Assembly: GCA_963281255.1 (NCBI GenBank)
Contig: OY725491.1
Coordinates: forward strand, 4,390,857 to 4,454,856
From: Aphrocallistes beatrix
Taxonomy: Eukaryota > Porifera > Hexactinellida > Sceptrulophora > Aphrocallistidae
Direction: 5' to 3'
Length of the DNA: 64,000 nt
Shown: in pieces, positions 11,042-22,257 of the stretch
Numbering within the stretch: position 1 is the first letter of the stretch
How the letters are laid out: every line of letters begins with the position of its first letter
Position numbers and translations under genes: made by a program
Notes under the pieces: generated by a model
Told to the model about the DNA's origin: nothing
The model's database searches: none
Seen by the model: only the letters and a program-made list of their open reading frames with translations

Positions 11042-11535
11042 CAGGGCCGGCGACAGGGGGGGTAGCTTGGGGTAAAACCGGGGGGCCCGTGGTAAATAGG
11101 GGGCCCGGGGTAAATAGGGCCCCCAGGTCGGCATGTAATAGTTTCTTTAGGATTTAAGATGTCCATTGTAATTGTGTCTTGTATGTACATAATAAGCTTG
11201 TATCACAATATGAATTCCTTTGTTTCAGTTTTCACTAATAGAATAATTGCTATGATCAATATCACACTTAGCAAACAAAGGATTCTGTCATTAATAAATT
11301 GTCATCAATTTATTCCATTGTTTGAAACCTTATTATTAATCTAATTCTTTCACCACGATATAAAATATGGAATTATAGAAATTGCTCCATTTCAATTATT
11401 AAATATTTCAATATAAAGTCTATGTCCTACGTTCATAAATCAGGTGCGCAAAAACGTCAAGAGAAGCGGGTAAGAGATGGAGGGGCCCGGCCAGAAATCT
11501 TACTAGGGGGCCCGTAAATTCTGTCGCCGGCCCTG
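11042..11535. mobile_element. hAT MITE with CAGGGCCGGCGACAG ends
   Basis: Perfect 8-bp duplication GTTGCATC (11034-11041 and 11536-11543) and inverted ends CAGGGCCGGCGACAG / CTGTCGCCGGCCCTG. G/C-rich terminal blocks (GGGGGCCC) surround an AT-rich core without a gene. These ends are classical for hAT elements. Confidence 0.85.
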
Positions 11536-11543
11536 GTTGCATC

Positions 11544-11975
11544 TGATTATGACGAAGAAGATCCTCTGATATATTGGGCCCAGTCCAACACCGTCTCCTC
11601 CTCCTTGGAAAACTGGCTCGCCAAGTGCTGTACTGCCCGGACTCTTCAACGCACAATCAGAAGTGACTCTTCCCACACCGATCTAATACTAGTGTTGCTG
11701 TATTTCCCGGGAACTCAGGAAATGGATGCTTATTATTTGTACAAAGTTAATTTGTATATATTAAAGTTAGAGTATAAGATTTATTAACTATTATAACCAA
11801 ATACAAGAATGTCCACTTTGTGAATACAATTTTAAGCAAACATTCGTTTCATTTTATGCTTATTGATGCCTACAGTTTTTATACGTAATGCATATTGTGA
11901 ACTTCAGTCTGGGGCGCCGAGAAAATGGAGAGTTTCCAAGTACCTCAACATAAAAGATCTATATAATTTTATGCA
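11544..11975. other. Unassigned sequence
   Basis: No supported gene. Probably the 5' flank of the RAG1-like remnant that follows. Confidence 0.4.
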
Positions 11976-13600
11976 ATGGTCAATTTGGAAGCATTGAAGG
12001 TCCTTGAAGAATGCGGAAATAATGTCCGACTCGCATGTAAACATATTATTAATGAATTCGGACTTTGCCAAACTGAGTATAATAGCATTCGCTTTAAGTT
12101 TCAACACCTCAGAGAAATCGGAAGCAATTCGTGAAAAAAGGGACTCTTCAAGCTTGGGAAACTTCAGAGTTTATATCTCAGTCATCCAGGAAGCGCAAGT
12201 CGTCAGACGGAAAAGGAAGCTCAGATATCGGAAATTGAGGTGATTTTTCAAAGCTGAAAAAATTGTTAGCGGTCTTTCGTCACGAAACATATTTAATAAA
12301 TGAAATGTGATATTTTTCCAAAGAAATTGGTGAACCGGTTGGAATAATCCTTCCTTATCGATTGCTTGTTAGGCAAACTCTCCAAAAACTTTTGGAAACT
12401 GAGAGAGGATTACATAACGCCGAAAATCCACTTACTGTCAAGCTCTCTGATGGATTAGATGGTTCAGGATCGCACACGATCTACAACCAGAAGGAAATAC
12501 ATCCGGACCTAACTACTAAAAATTTTCTCCACTTTAGCTTTAAAATACTTGGGATTAAGGACTTATCGGGGAATACTTTTTGGAGAAATCCCTCACAAAT
12601 TCTCCTTTCGCTATCAGACCTGTAGCTTTATTGGCATTAGGAGAAAACGAAGAAAGCGTTAAGTTTTTAATGGATACGACAATAAATTCAGAAAAAAACT
12701 TTACATTAAATCGGAGTCGAATTAACGACGGGTGTAATCAAAATTGATATAACTCGATGTCTGTTCGATACGAAAATGGCAGCGATCCTTGACGGGACAG
12801 GTGGAGCAGCTTGTCATTTATGTACCTCCACCAGAGAGAAAATAAAGGACTTTGAACTTGTAAAGCATGGATTCCCGATTAATTGTATAATTAATTCTAC
12901 AATCCAGATATTTACAGAAGTAGATGTTGACGAAAATCTTTACTTCCTTCTAAAGACCGATTTGGTCTGACCCATCAACCAACATCAGAGAAAAATATTA
13001 TTTCTGCCTCTCCTCTCCACGGCTATCTGAGGGTATTTGGATAGTTTACGCAGCTTGTCTATCATTTACAAGCTGGAGAAACAAAATAGGCACCAACTTC
13101 ACCAAAGATTCGTCAATCAATGGAGTTTGTTCGTGAAATTCTATGGGAACGGCTCAGCATTCGAATCGACTACCCTACAAGTCCATGTGGAACAACATAT
13201 ACGGGAAACGTTGTCCGAATTTGTTTTCAAAGAAATAATGACAGCGACAGGGATTTCTTGTACTGGGTGACAACGCTAATCCATGGACAACATCTTCTGT
13301 CTCTAACATTAATACACACCAATCTCTCAGAAATATTGCGAATATTTGACTCGAAGAAAGAATTGACATCGAAAAATTCACAATATTGTGTCGAGATACT
13401 TATGAGCTGATATTAGAATCATTTCCTTGGGTTTGCATAACACCCACTTTGCACAAAATTTTGGCTCACAGTACACAGCTAATCGATGAGTATAATGAAG
13501 GTAGAGGCATGAAGTCCTTTTCAGAAGAGGGATTGGAAGCTTGTCATAAATACATAGGCGTTTTTGAGAACAATTATCAAGAAAGCATCATTCGATGATA
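11976..13600 (+). pseudogene. Decayed RAG1/Transib-like transposase
   Basis: Plus-strand homology continues across several frames. An N-terminal start at 11976 gives NLEALKVLEECGNNVRLACK; then KLSDGLDGSGSH (12440-12475), matching the first-Asp region of RAG1-like cores; then MAAILDGTGGAACHLCTST, a zinc-binding-like CxxC stretch; then GTTYTGNVVRICF, resembling the GNFARK-type segment; and finally TPTLHKILAHSTQLI with SEEGLEACHKYI, the C-terminal catalytic-Glu region. Stops and frameshifts break it at least five times. No terminal repeats were found. The assignment rests on motif order recalled from the RAG1/Transib superfamily; an unrelated DDE family is the alternative. Confidence 0.5.
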
Positions 13601-13741
13601 ATATAAAGTTTTTATTCGCCTTCTTGCACAATAAGATGTCTTCTCACTGTCCCAAAGAAAACTCATTGGCACAAAAAGAATTAAAAATCTCTTAAGCAAA
13701 TTTACCAGCATAATAAACTATTCAATAGCCAAGTTATATCG

Positions 13742-14109
13742 CAAGGCTGGATTCGGTTAACCGGTTAACCGGCTAACCGCCGTCAATCTCGGTTAACGGT
13801 TGAGGAAATCCTCGATCGGTTAACTGATCGGCTTTATTTTATAAATATTTACACTAATTTCATTGTTTTTCTACGGAGATTCATGAATATTACTTCTAAA
13901 AATATGATAATACAGTATAATTCCTATTTTATAATCATATAATATATTTCGAGAACATTGAAAATTATAAAATTATTAATACCAGGTTAAAGATTAGTCC
14001 CAAAATCCATATTTTTACTAATTTATATTTCCATTGGTTAACCGGTTAACCGCCCTGGAGGAAGCCAAAATGACTGAGCCCTAAAATCGGTTAACCAACC
14101 CCAGCCCTG
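13742..14109. mobile_element. hAT-like MITE with GGTTAACCGGTTAACC ends, copy 2
   Basis: Same ends as the copy at 9446 (CAAGGCTGG / CCAGCCCTG) and about 368 bp long. No clean 8-bp duplication; only ATCG is shared by the flanks. Confidence 0.65.
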
Positions 14110-14282
14110 ATCGTAGTAATAACGTTAGCGGTATCATTTGTCATCAAGTCTTTGGATAAGGGATTAAATTTTGGTCTCTTATACTCCAACATATTGCTTT
14201 TTTTAGTACTGTGTAGCTAAGTATTTACAAAATTAAGATTGAACTAGGAACTCTGTCATTCCTCAAACATTTTATTGCTCTA
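14110..14282. other. Unassigned AT-rich spacer
   Basis: No gene or repeat recognised. Confidence 0.4.
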
Positions 14283-14750
14283 CAAGCGCGCTTCGCTTGC
14301 TAGCGCTGCGCGGCTGGCGGACACTTCGTGTCCGCCGGAGGCTCCCTTCGGTCGCCTGAGGTCACATTGGTTAATTATAAGGAAGATAGCATCTCGAATA
14401 TGTCTGTCCTACTATGATAATCGATATCACTCGAAAAATCACCAAATTCAATTTTAAAATTTTTGAGGCGTAATGACTCATCATTTTTTGACGATAGTTG
14501 AATCATATGTGACGCATGTTAGTATACATATTCTATTAAAATTTCAACCATCTATCTCCTATAATGGCTAAGTTATGCTCGAATAACTGTGTTGCTTAAC
14601 TTTTAAAAATGTGACAATAACGTCATAATTCCATGATGAGTCGACATTTTGCTCTGAGCTCAGAACTTACTGGAGCCATAGCCAAAATACTCCCACATGC
14701 CAAAAATCAGCTTTCTGCGTCCGGCAGTTTCTTCAATCAATTCGTTACAG

Positions 14751-14771
<21 letters not shown>
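14283..14771 (-). mobile_element. Helitron-like family C, copy 2
   Basis: Starts (plus strand) CAAGCGCGCTTCGC, contains the GGCGGACAC..GTGTCCGCC hairpin and runs to a (TA)n tract; the TCCTTACT terminus is missing at the far side. It directly abuts copy 3. Confidence 0.6.
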
Positions 14772-14781
<10 letters not shown>

Positions 14782-15340
14782 CAAGCGTGCTTCACTTGCT
14801 TGCGCTGCGCGGCTGGCGGACACTTCGTGTCCGCCGGAGGCTCCCTTCGGTCGCCTGGGGTCACATTGGTTAATTATAAGGGAGATAACATCTCTAAATA
14901 TGTCCATCTTAGTGTTAAAATCGATTTCACTCGAAAAATCACCAAATTTGTCAATTTTAAAATTTTTGATGCGTAATGATGACGTCATAACAAAGTGATG
15001 AGTCATCATTTTTTGATGAAAGTCGCATCATATGTCAGGTATGTTAGTATACAGATTCTATTAAAATTTCAGCCTTCTATCTCTTATAATGGCTGAGTTA
15101 TGCCCGAATAACTGTGTTGCTTAACTTTTTAAAATGTGACAATGACGTCATAATTCCATGATGAGTCGACATTTTCGTCTGAGCTCAGAACTCACTGGAG
15201 CCATAGCCAAAAGACTCCCACATGACAAGCCTTCTGCGCCCGGCAGTTTCTTCAATCAATTCGTTACAGATATATATATATATATACAATAATCGAGTTT
15301 TAATAGTAAGGATACATTAATCGAGTTTTAATAGTAAGGA
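14782..15340 (-). mobile_element. Helitron-like family C, copy 3
   Basis: Complete from the CAAGCG hairpin end to the TCCTTACT end. The terminal ATTAATCGAGTTTTAATAG motif is present twice (15287-15312 and 15314-15340), and the second abuts the next copy with no spacer. Confidence 0.6.
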
Positions 15341-16660
15341 CAAGCGCGCTTCGCTTGCTTGCGCTGTGCGGCTGGCGGACACTTTGTGTCCGCCAGAGGC
15401 TCCCTTCGGTCGCCTGGAGGTGACATTGGTAAGTTATAAGGGAGATATCATCACTAAATATGTCCATCTTAGTTTTAAAATCGATATCACTCGAAAAATC
15501 ACGAAATTTGTCAATTTTTAAATTTTGATGAGTAATGATGACGTCATAACAAAGTGATGAGTTATCATTTTTGGGTGATAGTTACATCATATGTGAGGCA
15601 TGTTAGTATACAGATTCTATTAAAATTTCAGCCTTCTATCTCCTATAATGATTGAGTTATGCCCGAATAACGCTGTTGCTTAACTTTTAAAAATGTGACA
15701 ATGACGTCATAATTCCATGATGAGTCGACATTTTGCTCTGAACTCAGAACTTACTGGAGCCATAGCCAAAATACTCCCACATGCCAAAAATCAGCTTTCT
15801 GCGCCCGTCAGTTTCTTCAATCAATTCGTTACAGATATATATATATATCAAGGTTGAAACCGCTTCAACCAAATACCATTTTAACCGAATAATGGTCAGA
15901 CCAAATAATTTGGTTTTCCGAATAATGGTCAAACCGAATTATTTGGTTAACCGAATAATGGTCAGACCAAATAATTTGATTAACGAATAATTTGGTTAAC
16001 CGAATAATTTGGTTAACCGAATAATTTGGTCAACCGAATAATTTGGTTAACCGAATAATTTGGTTAACCGAATAATTTGGTTAACCGAATAATTTGGTCA
16101 ACCGAATAATTTGGTTAACCGAATAATTTGGTTAACCGAATAATTTGGTTAACCAAATTATTTGGTCAACCAAATAATACTTGATTATATTTTTGCATAA
16201 ATGTTTATATAAATTTTGTACAAAAATATATTCAAGTATAAGTAAGCCAATTATATTTATTTTTGTTCGGACCACTTCATGTAAGAACATGTGATTATTG
16301 TGTTGGGAAAGCATGCAAATTATTTGTTTGGCCAAATATTCGGTTGACCAAATTATTCGGTTGACCAAATATTCGGTTGACCAAATTATTCGGTTGACCA
16401 AATATTCGGTTGACCAAATTATTCGGTTGACCAAATTATTCGGTTGACCAAATTATTTGGTTCTCAACGGAATTATTTGGTTCTCAACCGAATACCAAAT
16501 AATGATATTTGGTTACAAACCAAATATCAATTATTTGCAAATAATATTTGGTAAAACCGAATAATCAATTATTCGGTTTCAACCCTGATATATATATATA
16601 TATATATACGTATATATATAAATAAATAAATATACATTAATCGAGTTTTAATAGTAAGGA
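15341..16660 (-). mobile_element. Helitron-like family C, copy 4, with insertion
   Basis: Begins immediately after copy 3 and ends at 16660 with the same terminal motif, interrupted in its (TA)n tract by the minisatellite element at 15849-16587. Confidence 0.6.
15849..16587. mobile_element. hAT-like MITE built of a 21-bp minisatellite
   Basis: Inverted ends CAAGGTTGAAACCG / CGGTTTCAACCCTG inside a (TA)n tract, so an 8-bp TATATATA duplication is possible but cannot be proved. The body is dozens of GGTTAACCGAATAATTT-type units on the left and GGTTGACCAAATTATTC-type units on the right, around a unique core (about 16180-16320). The short ORFs here are repeat artefacts. Confidence 0.7.
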
Positions 16661-16754
16661 TGTATGAGAATATAGTGACGTTATTTCCGGTATTACTGTA
16701 TTAATTTAGCTTTTCTCATCTATATTCTACAATTTATTTATCTTAATACACTTT

Positions 16755-17705
16755 GAATTGACCCAACTTCTGAAGAGAGAGACTATTAAAACATTGCTGG
16801 AACCCAATTAGCATGCACCAATAGAAATTTCTCAAATTGTAGATGTAAGCTTGTCTACAGTTTATTATGTTAGGTCAAGAATTGCGAAAGGAATCGATAT
16901 CACACATCAAAAAGATGTTGGAAGGCCAAGTTCTCTAAGGAATGGAATTAAACACTCGATTAGCCAACAGATAAGGCAGAAACCGTATTTGTCGTTAAGA
17001 ACATTAGCCAGTAGAAGTCCCATTCCAGTATATTGCTAGACAGTACGCCATCTGAGTTGTTCTAAGAGAGACCCGACAAAGAGGCCAATGCTTAGCGATA
17101 AGAATCGTTTGTATCGTATATAATGGGCGAAGAAATTCAAATACAGATATAATGGGCTAAGACAGTTTTTGCTGATGAGATGTCGGTATAGCTCTCCAGG
17201 GATCAAATTAAAATGTGGACAAAATCAGATTGAGAAAGATGTGTCCCCATGACTAAACATACGCCAAAGATTAACGTATAGGCTGCATTCTCTTCATTGG
17301 GGACTTCCCCCTTTGTATTTTCAATCAAAATATGGATAGTACCTTATTTCTAGACATCCTTCAAGGTCATCTACTTGCCCAGGCTTACGTTTTCCCTGAA
17401 AATTACTGGCAACTCGTAATAGATAACGATCCTAAAATACAGCAAAGGCCAAGCATTGGCTGAGCTCAAAAGTGCCCAAAGTACTTCCGTGGCCTTCAAA
17501 AACCCTGATATCAATTCTATTGTGAACCTTTTTGGTTGGCTAAAGCAGGAATTGCTTTAGCCAACCAAAAAGGTATAAAGGTTCACAATTCCAGAGCTAA
17601 AGAACATGTTAGAGGCCACCTGGAGCAGGCTAGATTCTAATTTTCTTAAGCCATACTGGTCATCAATGGGCGCAGATGTCAAATATTGTGAAAAGTGGTT
17701 CTAAA
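16755..17705 (+). pseudogene. Decayed Tc1/mariner transposase
   Basis: Plus-strand remnants in several frames: a helix-turn-helix-like part with VGRPSSLRNGIKHSISQQI, then FADEMSV (first Asp region), PKINVWAAFS and LVIDND (second Asp region), then WLAKAG-like sequence near the end. There are at least four stops. Clear TIRs were not found. Confidence 0.65.
17522..17588. repeat. Perfect hairpin inside the mariner remnant
   Basis: The segment TTTTTGGTTGGCTAAAGCA is followed within a few bases by its reverse complement, giving arms of about 25-30 bp. This looks like a local inverted duplication rather than an original part of the gene. Confidence 0.75.
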
Positions 17706-17983
17706 TCGTGAGACACACGACAAGAAAGAGAGTAGAGACCGGTCTATAATGGGGTCCGCGGGTTAGTGATTGTGATACAAAATGAGTTCACCTATATTTT
17801 TTGTGAAATTGATGTTAAATATAAATATATTCCCACCATCATAATATAATTAGGCATAAATATTGTTACAATTGATACTTCTGTAGATTTATCATTTCTG
17901 AATTCACTCAGGCATGCATAATATCATACATGGGCTATATTTTAGTCAACTTAATTCTAAAACCTTTTAGTGCTCTGTAAATT
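17706..17983. other. Unassigned spacer
   Basis: AT-rich, no gene seen. Confidence 0.4.
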
Positions 17984-18673
17984 GAGATACCGACAATTCG
18001 CACCACAATTGTTGTAATTACAACACAATAGGATACAATAGGATTGTTGTTGTAACCTTATTTTAGAATCTATTCCATCTTAACTGATTACAATAATCAC
18101 CACTTGTATGTGTTTACAAATAAACGCAGAATATCTGGCGCAAGGTACGGGCTGTAGGACTACCACTTGGACACGCCCTTCGGGATGCCCCGGACTACTA
18201 ACGCCGTGGAAGCATGGCACCGTAGCTTCAACGCCACTGTTGGGTGCCACCATCCCACAATATGGAAATTTATTGCCGCCCTCAAGCGTGGCAGGGGTTA
18301 GTGGAAGTGAGGCAGGCTAGGTTCCTTGCTGGTAACGCCCCGACAAAGAGAAAGCGGTCTCAAGCAAGTGAACAAGCCCTGATTGATTTAGTCTTGCACT
18401 ATTTGACGAAGATCGTACTAAGATGGAATTCTTAAGGGGTGTGGCACATTTCTGTTTGGGAGCGAATTAAAGTATTTAATTTTAAAATAGTAGAACATTA
18501 TACTTGTATGTACTCGTATAATAAATTAAATTGACCAATCAAAAGTGGTACGAATTGTCGTTGGTGCGAACTGTCGGGTGTGAATTGTCGTGGTGCGAAT
18601 TGTCGCGGTACGAATTGTCGTTGGTGCGAACTGTCGCGGTGCGAATTGTCGTGATGCGAATTGTCGGTGTTCC
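17984..18673 (+). mobile_element. Deleted Mutator-like element (MULE)
   Basis: Bounded by a perfect 9-bp duplication CTGTAAATT (17975-17983 and 18674-18682). Ends are GAGATACCGACAATTC and GAATTGTCGGTGTTCC; the right end extends into tandem GTGCGAATTGTCG units (18540-18673). It contains a transposase fragment at 18150-18435. Confidence 0.8.
18150..18435 (+). pseudogene. MULE transposase C-terminal fragment
   Basis: Broken frames contain a TNAVEAWHRSFNAT-like segment (in frame 2 around 18190-18240), HPTIWKF-like sequence and GLVEVRQARFLAGNAPTKR, matching the better-preserved copy at 30360-31040. Only the C-terminal third remains. Confidence 0.6.
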
Positions 18674-18714
18674 CTGTAAATTATCGAGAAAAAATTTTCC
18701 GAATTACAATGTAA

Positions 18715-18725
18715 AGAATTTATTA
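18715..18725 (-). terminator. Polyadenylation signal of the dispanin gene
   Basis: AATAAA on the minus strand about 100 nt past the stop codon at 18820. Confidence 0.5.
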
Positions 18726-18819
18726 TAACATAATACAGGAGTAATTCAGAATAATGACAATGACAAAAATAGTTATATTTACGATTATGACTGATCAGTA
18801 CTAATTAGTCAATAAGCAA

Positions 18820-19368
18820 TTAGTCTTTCTGATTCCAATTATCCCATCCGTATCTAGAAAAATCTTGCGGTATTGAGAATCGTAGTAAGATGTTGATACA
18901 TATGATTACAAATCCTAGTACTATAGAGAGTATTGATAAGATGCGAGCCGCTTTTGCATATCGAACCGCAACAGCTATTCTTCCTGCATACTCCTTAGAA
19001 CAAGCAATGATCGTGACTATTAATGCGATAAAGCCTAATATACAGCAGCAAAATATTGCGATAATGACTAGAATCCAGAGACAAGGTCCAACCACAACTG
19101 GCTCAAAATCCACAATATCTCTCACTTGATTTATTTTATCTCTATTTTGTCTAGAAAAATTGGGATGGGTAGATTCACTTTGTTTGACTCCAATATCGTG
19201 TCTTTGATCGGTTGTCTGTGGGTGATTGCATTGAAATACAACTGGCGGTTGTAATACTGGCTGTGCTTGGTAATTGGGAACATTAGGGTTATATGGAGGA
19301 GGGGGCGCGGACCCAATATTAGTACCATACTGTTGTTGTTGAGGGTAACCAAGATAATTGTCCATCAT
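18820..19368 (-). CDS. Dispanin / CD225 (IFITM-like) two-pass membrane protein
   Basis: An intact single-exon ORF of 182 residues. The N-terminus is rich in Pro, Gln and Tyr (PPPPY at 22-26, a potential WW-domain ligand), followed by a polar linker and a CD225 domain: TM1 about 94-122 with a Cys cluster at 107-109 (potential palmitoylation), the cytosolic loop CSKEYAGRIAVAVRYAKAAR with the AG..A..AKAAR pattern typical of the family, then TM2 about 142-163. Dispanins sit in plasma or endosomal membranes and influence trafficking or fusion; the specific role here is unknown. On the minus strand a good donor (GGTAAGTAG near 19720) and an acceptor (TTTTGACAG near 19556) upstream suggest a 5' UTR intron. 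This is the only clearly complete host gene in the window. Confidence 0.85.
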   Translation of the reverse strand: MMDNYLGYPQQQQYGTNIGSAPPPPYNPNVPNYQAQPVLQPPVVFQCNHPQTTDQRHDIGVKQSESTHPNFSRQNRDKINQVRDIVDFEPVVVGPCLWILVIIAIFCCCILGFIALIVTIIACSKEYAGRIAVAVRYAKAARILSILSIVLGFVIICINILLRFSIPQDFSRYGWDNWNQKD

Positions 19369-20490
19369 ATTTCATTTAATAGAATAAATCATCCTGATCT
19401 TCATTAATATCGTACTGAGTATATATCAATCGAATGATATTGAGCATACAACGATATTCGTAAAAAACATAATTTCAAAAGCTTCCTTTAGAAATGAATG
19501 TATTCTCATAGCGATAATCCTTATGCTCTCCCTTATCAGTTTCTAAAGCAACCTGTCAAAATAATTGTACTTCATTAAACGTTGGCAGTACTTGAATAGG
19601 TTTTTAGCATGACAATCTTATGGCTATAAGACCATAATTATACATATTATTTAGAAGAAAGTACAGCTAAAAAAATAAACGTAAACAAATAAAATTTAGA
19701 TGATACATTTACTACTTACCAAAAGTATTAATCCCATTCATAGAGAATAACATATAACTCGACTGGTATCCCACAGGATTAACATACAGATTCCTATAAT
19801 CAAAAACAGTGTTTCTTCTAGGAATCCGGGCGGAGTACACCGATATTTTGACATTTTATTCCCAGGCCCGATCCTAGCAGTAGGCGAGCTAGATAGTCGC
19901 TTATGAAATTGAAAATTGTCTAAATAGAGTAGGCTAAGGGCGACGTATAGTTGCGTCGTTGGAGGAGTATGGAAAAATGCTATAAAACTGAATTTAGAAC
20001 TAGTGTTATCTTAGCGGCGGATTAAATATGAATAACTCAGCAAGTAATGTCGAGGAAGCCTAATTATACCATTGTGTAGAAGAGCATTCGTGCATTCATA
20101 TTTGATATGTGAAATTTGAATATCCCGCATGATGAGTAAGCAGTGACACTCTTAGCCCATTCCACGTATCTGGTGGAATAACTCAGTAAGTATGAATGCT
20201 AGCAATTAGCCATTTTAACCGCATGAAGATGAGCTTTGGTGCACCCATGAGATCTATTTTCGAGACTAAATTCGTAAAACTGGCTGAATGGCAGGGGGCC
20301 AAAATTTGTATTTCTTAGTTTGGTAAAGGGCATAAACTTCATACTGATATCCAACTAGGATGTGATTTAGACAAACTTAGTTATTTATCCATAGTTATCT
20401 ATGCTCTAAATGAATGTCACTCAATTTATTTACACAATCGATGCATAATTCCTGGTCATTTCATAATTAATTAATTATTCCTCCTTTTTT
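19369..20490. other. Intergenic / 5' flank of the dispanin gene
   Basis: Likely holds a 5' UTR exon and promoter (see splice sites at 19556 and 19721 on the minus strand). No other gene or repeat recognised. Confidence 0.4.
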
Positions 20491-21706
20491 AGTGCAGCTC
20501 CTATAGGGAGATGTCGACTAATGTAGGGTATTTCACCACGTAGGATCCGATTTTCGCATTTTGAAAGTAATAATATAAATATTTTATGAGTTTTTAACAT
20601 ATGAATATATACATATTTTCACACCTTCGAAAAAATCTTCTTTTGAAATAAAAGCAAGTTCTCAACGGCTACTATAGGATATTTTAATGTGTAGATTCCG
20701 ATTTTAACACATTGAAAGTGGTAACCTAAGCATTTTATGAATTCCTAACATATGTATATATACATATTTTCACACCTTTTGGAAAAAATCTTATTTTGAG
20801 CTAGAAGCGAGTTCTCAACGGCGAATATAGGATATTTGAATATGTAGATTCCAATTTTCGTACTTAGAAAGTGGTAACCTAAGTATTTTATGAGTTCCTA
20901 ACATATGTATATATGCATATTTTCACACCTTTTGGAAAAAATCTTATTTTGAGGTAAAAGGGAGCTCTCAACGGCTAATATAGGATATTTAATGTGTAGA
21001 TTCCAATTTTCGTACTTAGAAAGTGGTAACCTAAGTATTTTATGAGTTCCTAACATATGTATATATACATATTTTCACACCTTTTAAAAAAGGTTTTATT
21101 CTGAGCTAGAAGCGAGTTCTCAACGGCTAATATAGGATATTTAATATGTAGATTCCAATTCTCGTACTTAGAAAGTGGTAACCTAAGTATTTTATGAGTT
21201 CCTAACATATGTATATATGCATATTTTCACACCTTTTGGAAAAAATCTTATTTTGAGCTAAAAGGGAGCTCTCAACGGCTAATATAGGATATTTAATATG
21301 TAGATTCCAATTTTCGCACTTAGAAAGTGGTAACCTAAGTATTTTATGAGTTCCTAACATATGTATATATACATATTCTCACACCTTTTGAAAAAATCTT
21401 AGTTTGAGCTAGAAGCGAGTTCTCAACGGCTAATATAGGATATTTGAATATGTAGATTCCAATTTTCGTACTTAGAAAGTGGTAACCTAAGTATTTTATG
21501 AGTTCCTAATATATGTATATATACATATTTTCACACCTTTTAAAAAAATTTATTTAGAGTTAAAAGCTAGCTCTCAATGGCAAATATAAGGTATTTTAAT
21601 ATATAGATTCCAAATTTCACACTTAGAATGCCCTAAAATGAGTATTTCCGCCGTATTCCGATATTTACATTTCATATTCCTTCGAGTCACTTCCTGGAGC
21701 TGCACT
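20491..21706. mobile_element. TIR element filled with 152-bp tandem repeats
   Basis: AGTGCAGCTCC at 20491 and its inverse GGAGCTGCACT at 21696 bound the region; a TCGGTC-TGTC-GACCGA stem-loop lies just outside the right end. Inside are about seven head-to-tail units; the anchor ACATATG/ATATATG falls at 20597, 20747, 20901, 21053, 21205, 21357 and 21509, a spacing of 150-154 bp. No ORF. The superfamily is uncertain (TIR or Helitron-like). Confidence 0.6.
20510..21690. repeat. 152-bp satellite-like tandem array
   Basis: Units share TCTCAACGGCTAATATAGGA, AGAAAGTGGTAACCTAAGTA and TATTTTCACACCTTTT blocks. They are related to the array at 6448-6860. Confidence 0.85.
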
Positions 21707-22257
21707 ATCGGTCTGTCGACCGACATTTTTTTAATTTAGATTCCAGCCTAATTAATACGAGTATGTATAAACCAAAGAACAACCAAAATTTATTATTCAC
21801 GAATAAAATTGTTAAAATGATAACCATATAAGGATTTTCTGTTCAAATCCTGCAAAATGTTCTAAAGGGGCTGTCAATAGGGCACTAAGTCGATCGTGAA
21901 AAAGAAGATCGAGATCCCGATCGTTTTTGTTACTTGACACATACTTTTTATTGGAACTAAAATTCGAAATACCTATCAAGCTGAGCTATCTGAATAGGAA
22001 TGGGGAATAAAGCCGAATTTTAAAACTAGAATAAGGCAGAATTATTTCAACACTGGAATACGGCAGAATTTTAAAAACTGGAATAAGGTCCATAGGCGTA
22101 ACATTTTAAGATAACAGAGAAAAATCTGGGGTGGTGAGATTCGCTTTTCATCTCGAGTTTTACGAACACTATCACTATACATTTATTAAGACCCACACAT
22201 ATTAGTAGAATATTGATGTAAGTTACCTAAACTGAATTTTAGCAACCCAGTCTCCTA

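Noticed and set aside
18540-18673. Regular repeats with short spacers resembling a CRISPR array
   Set aside because: The units are direct, nearly contiguous terminal repeats of a MULE with a 9-bp duplication in a eukaryotic context; there are no spacers of constant unique sequence and no cas genes.
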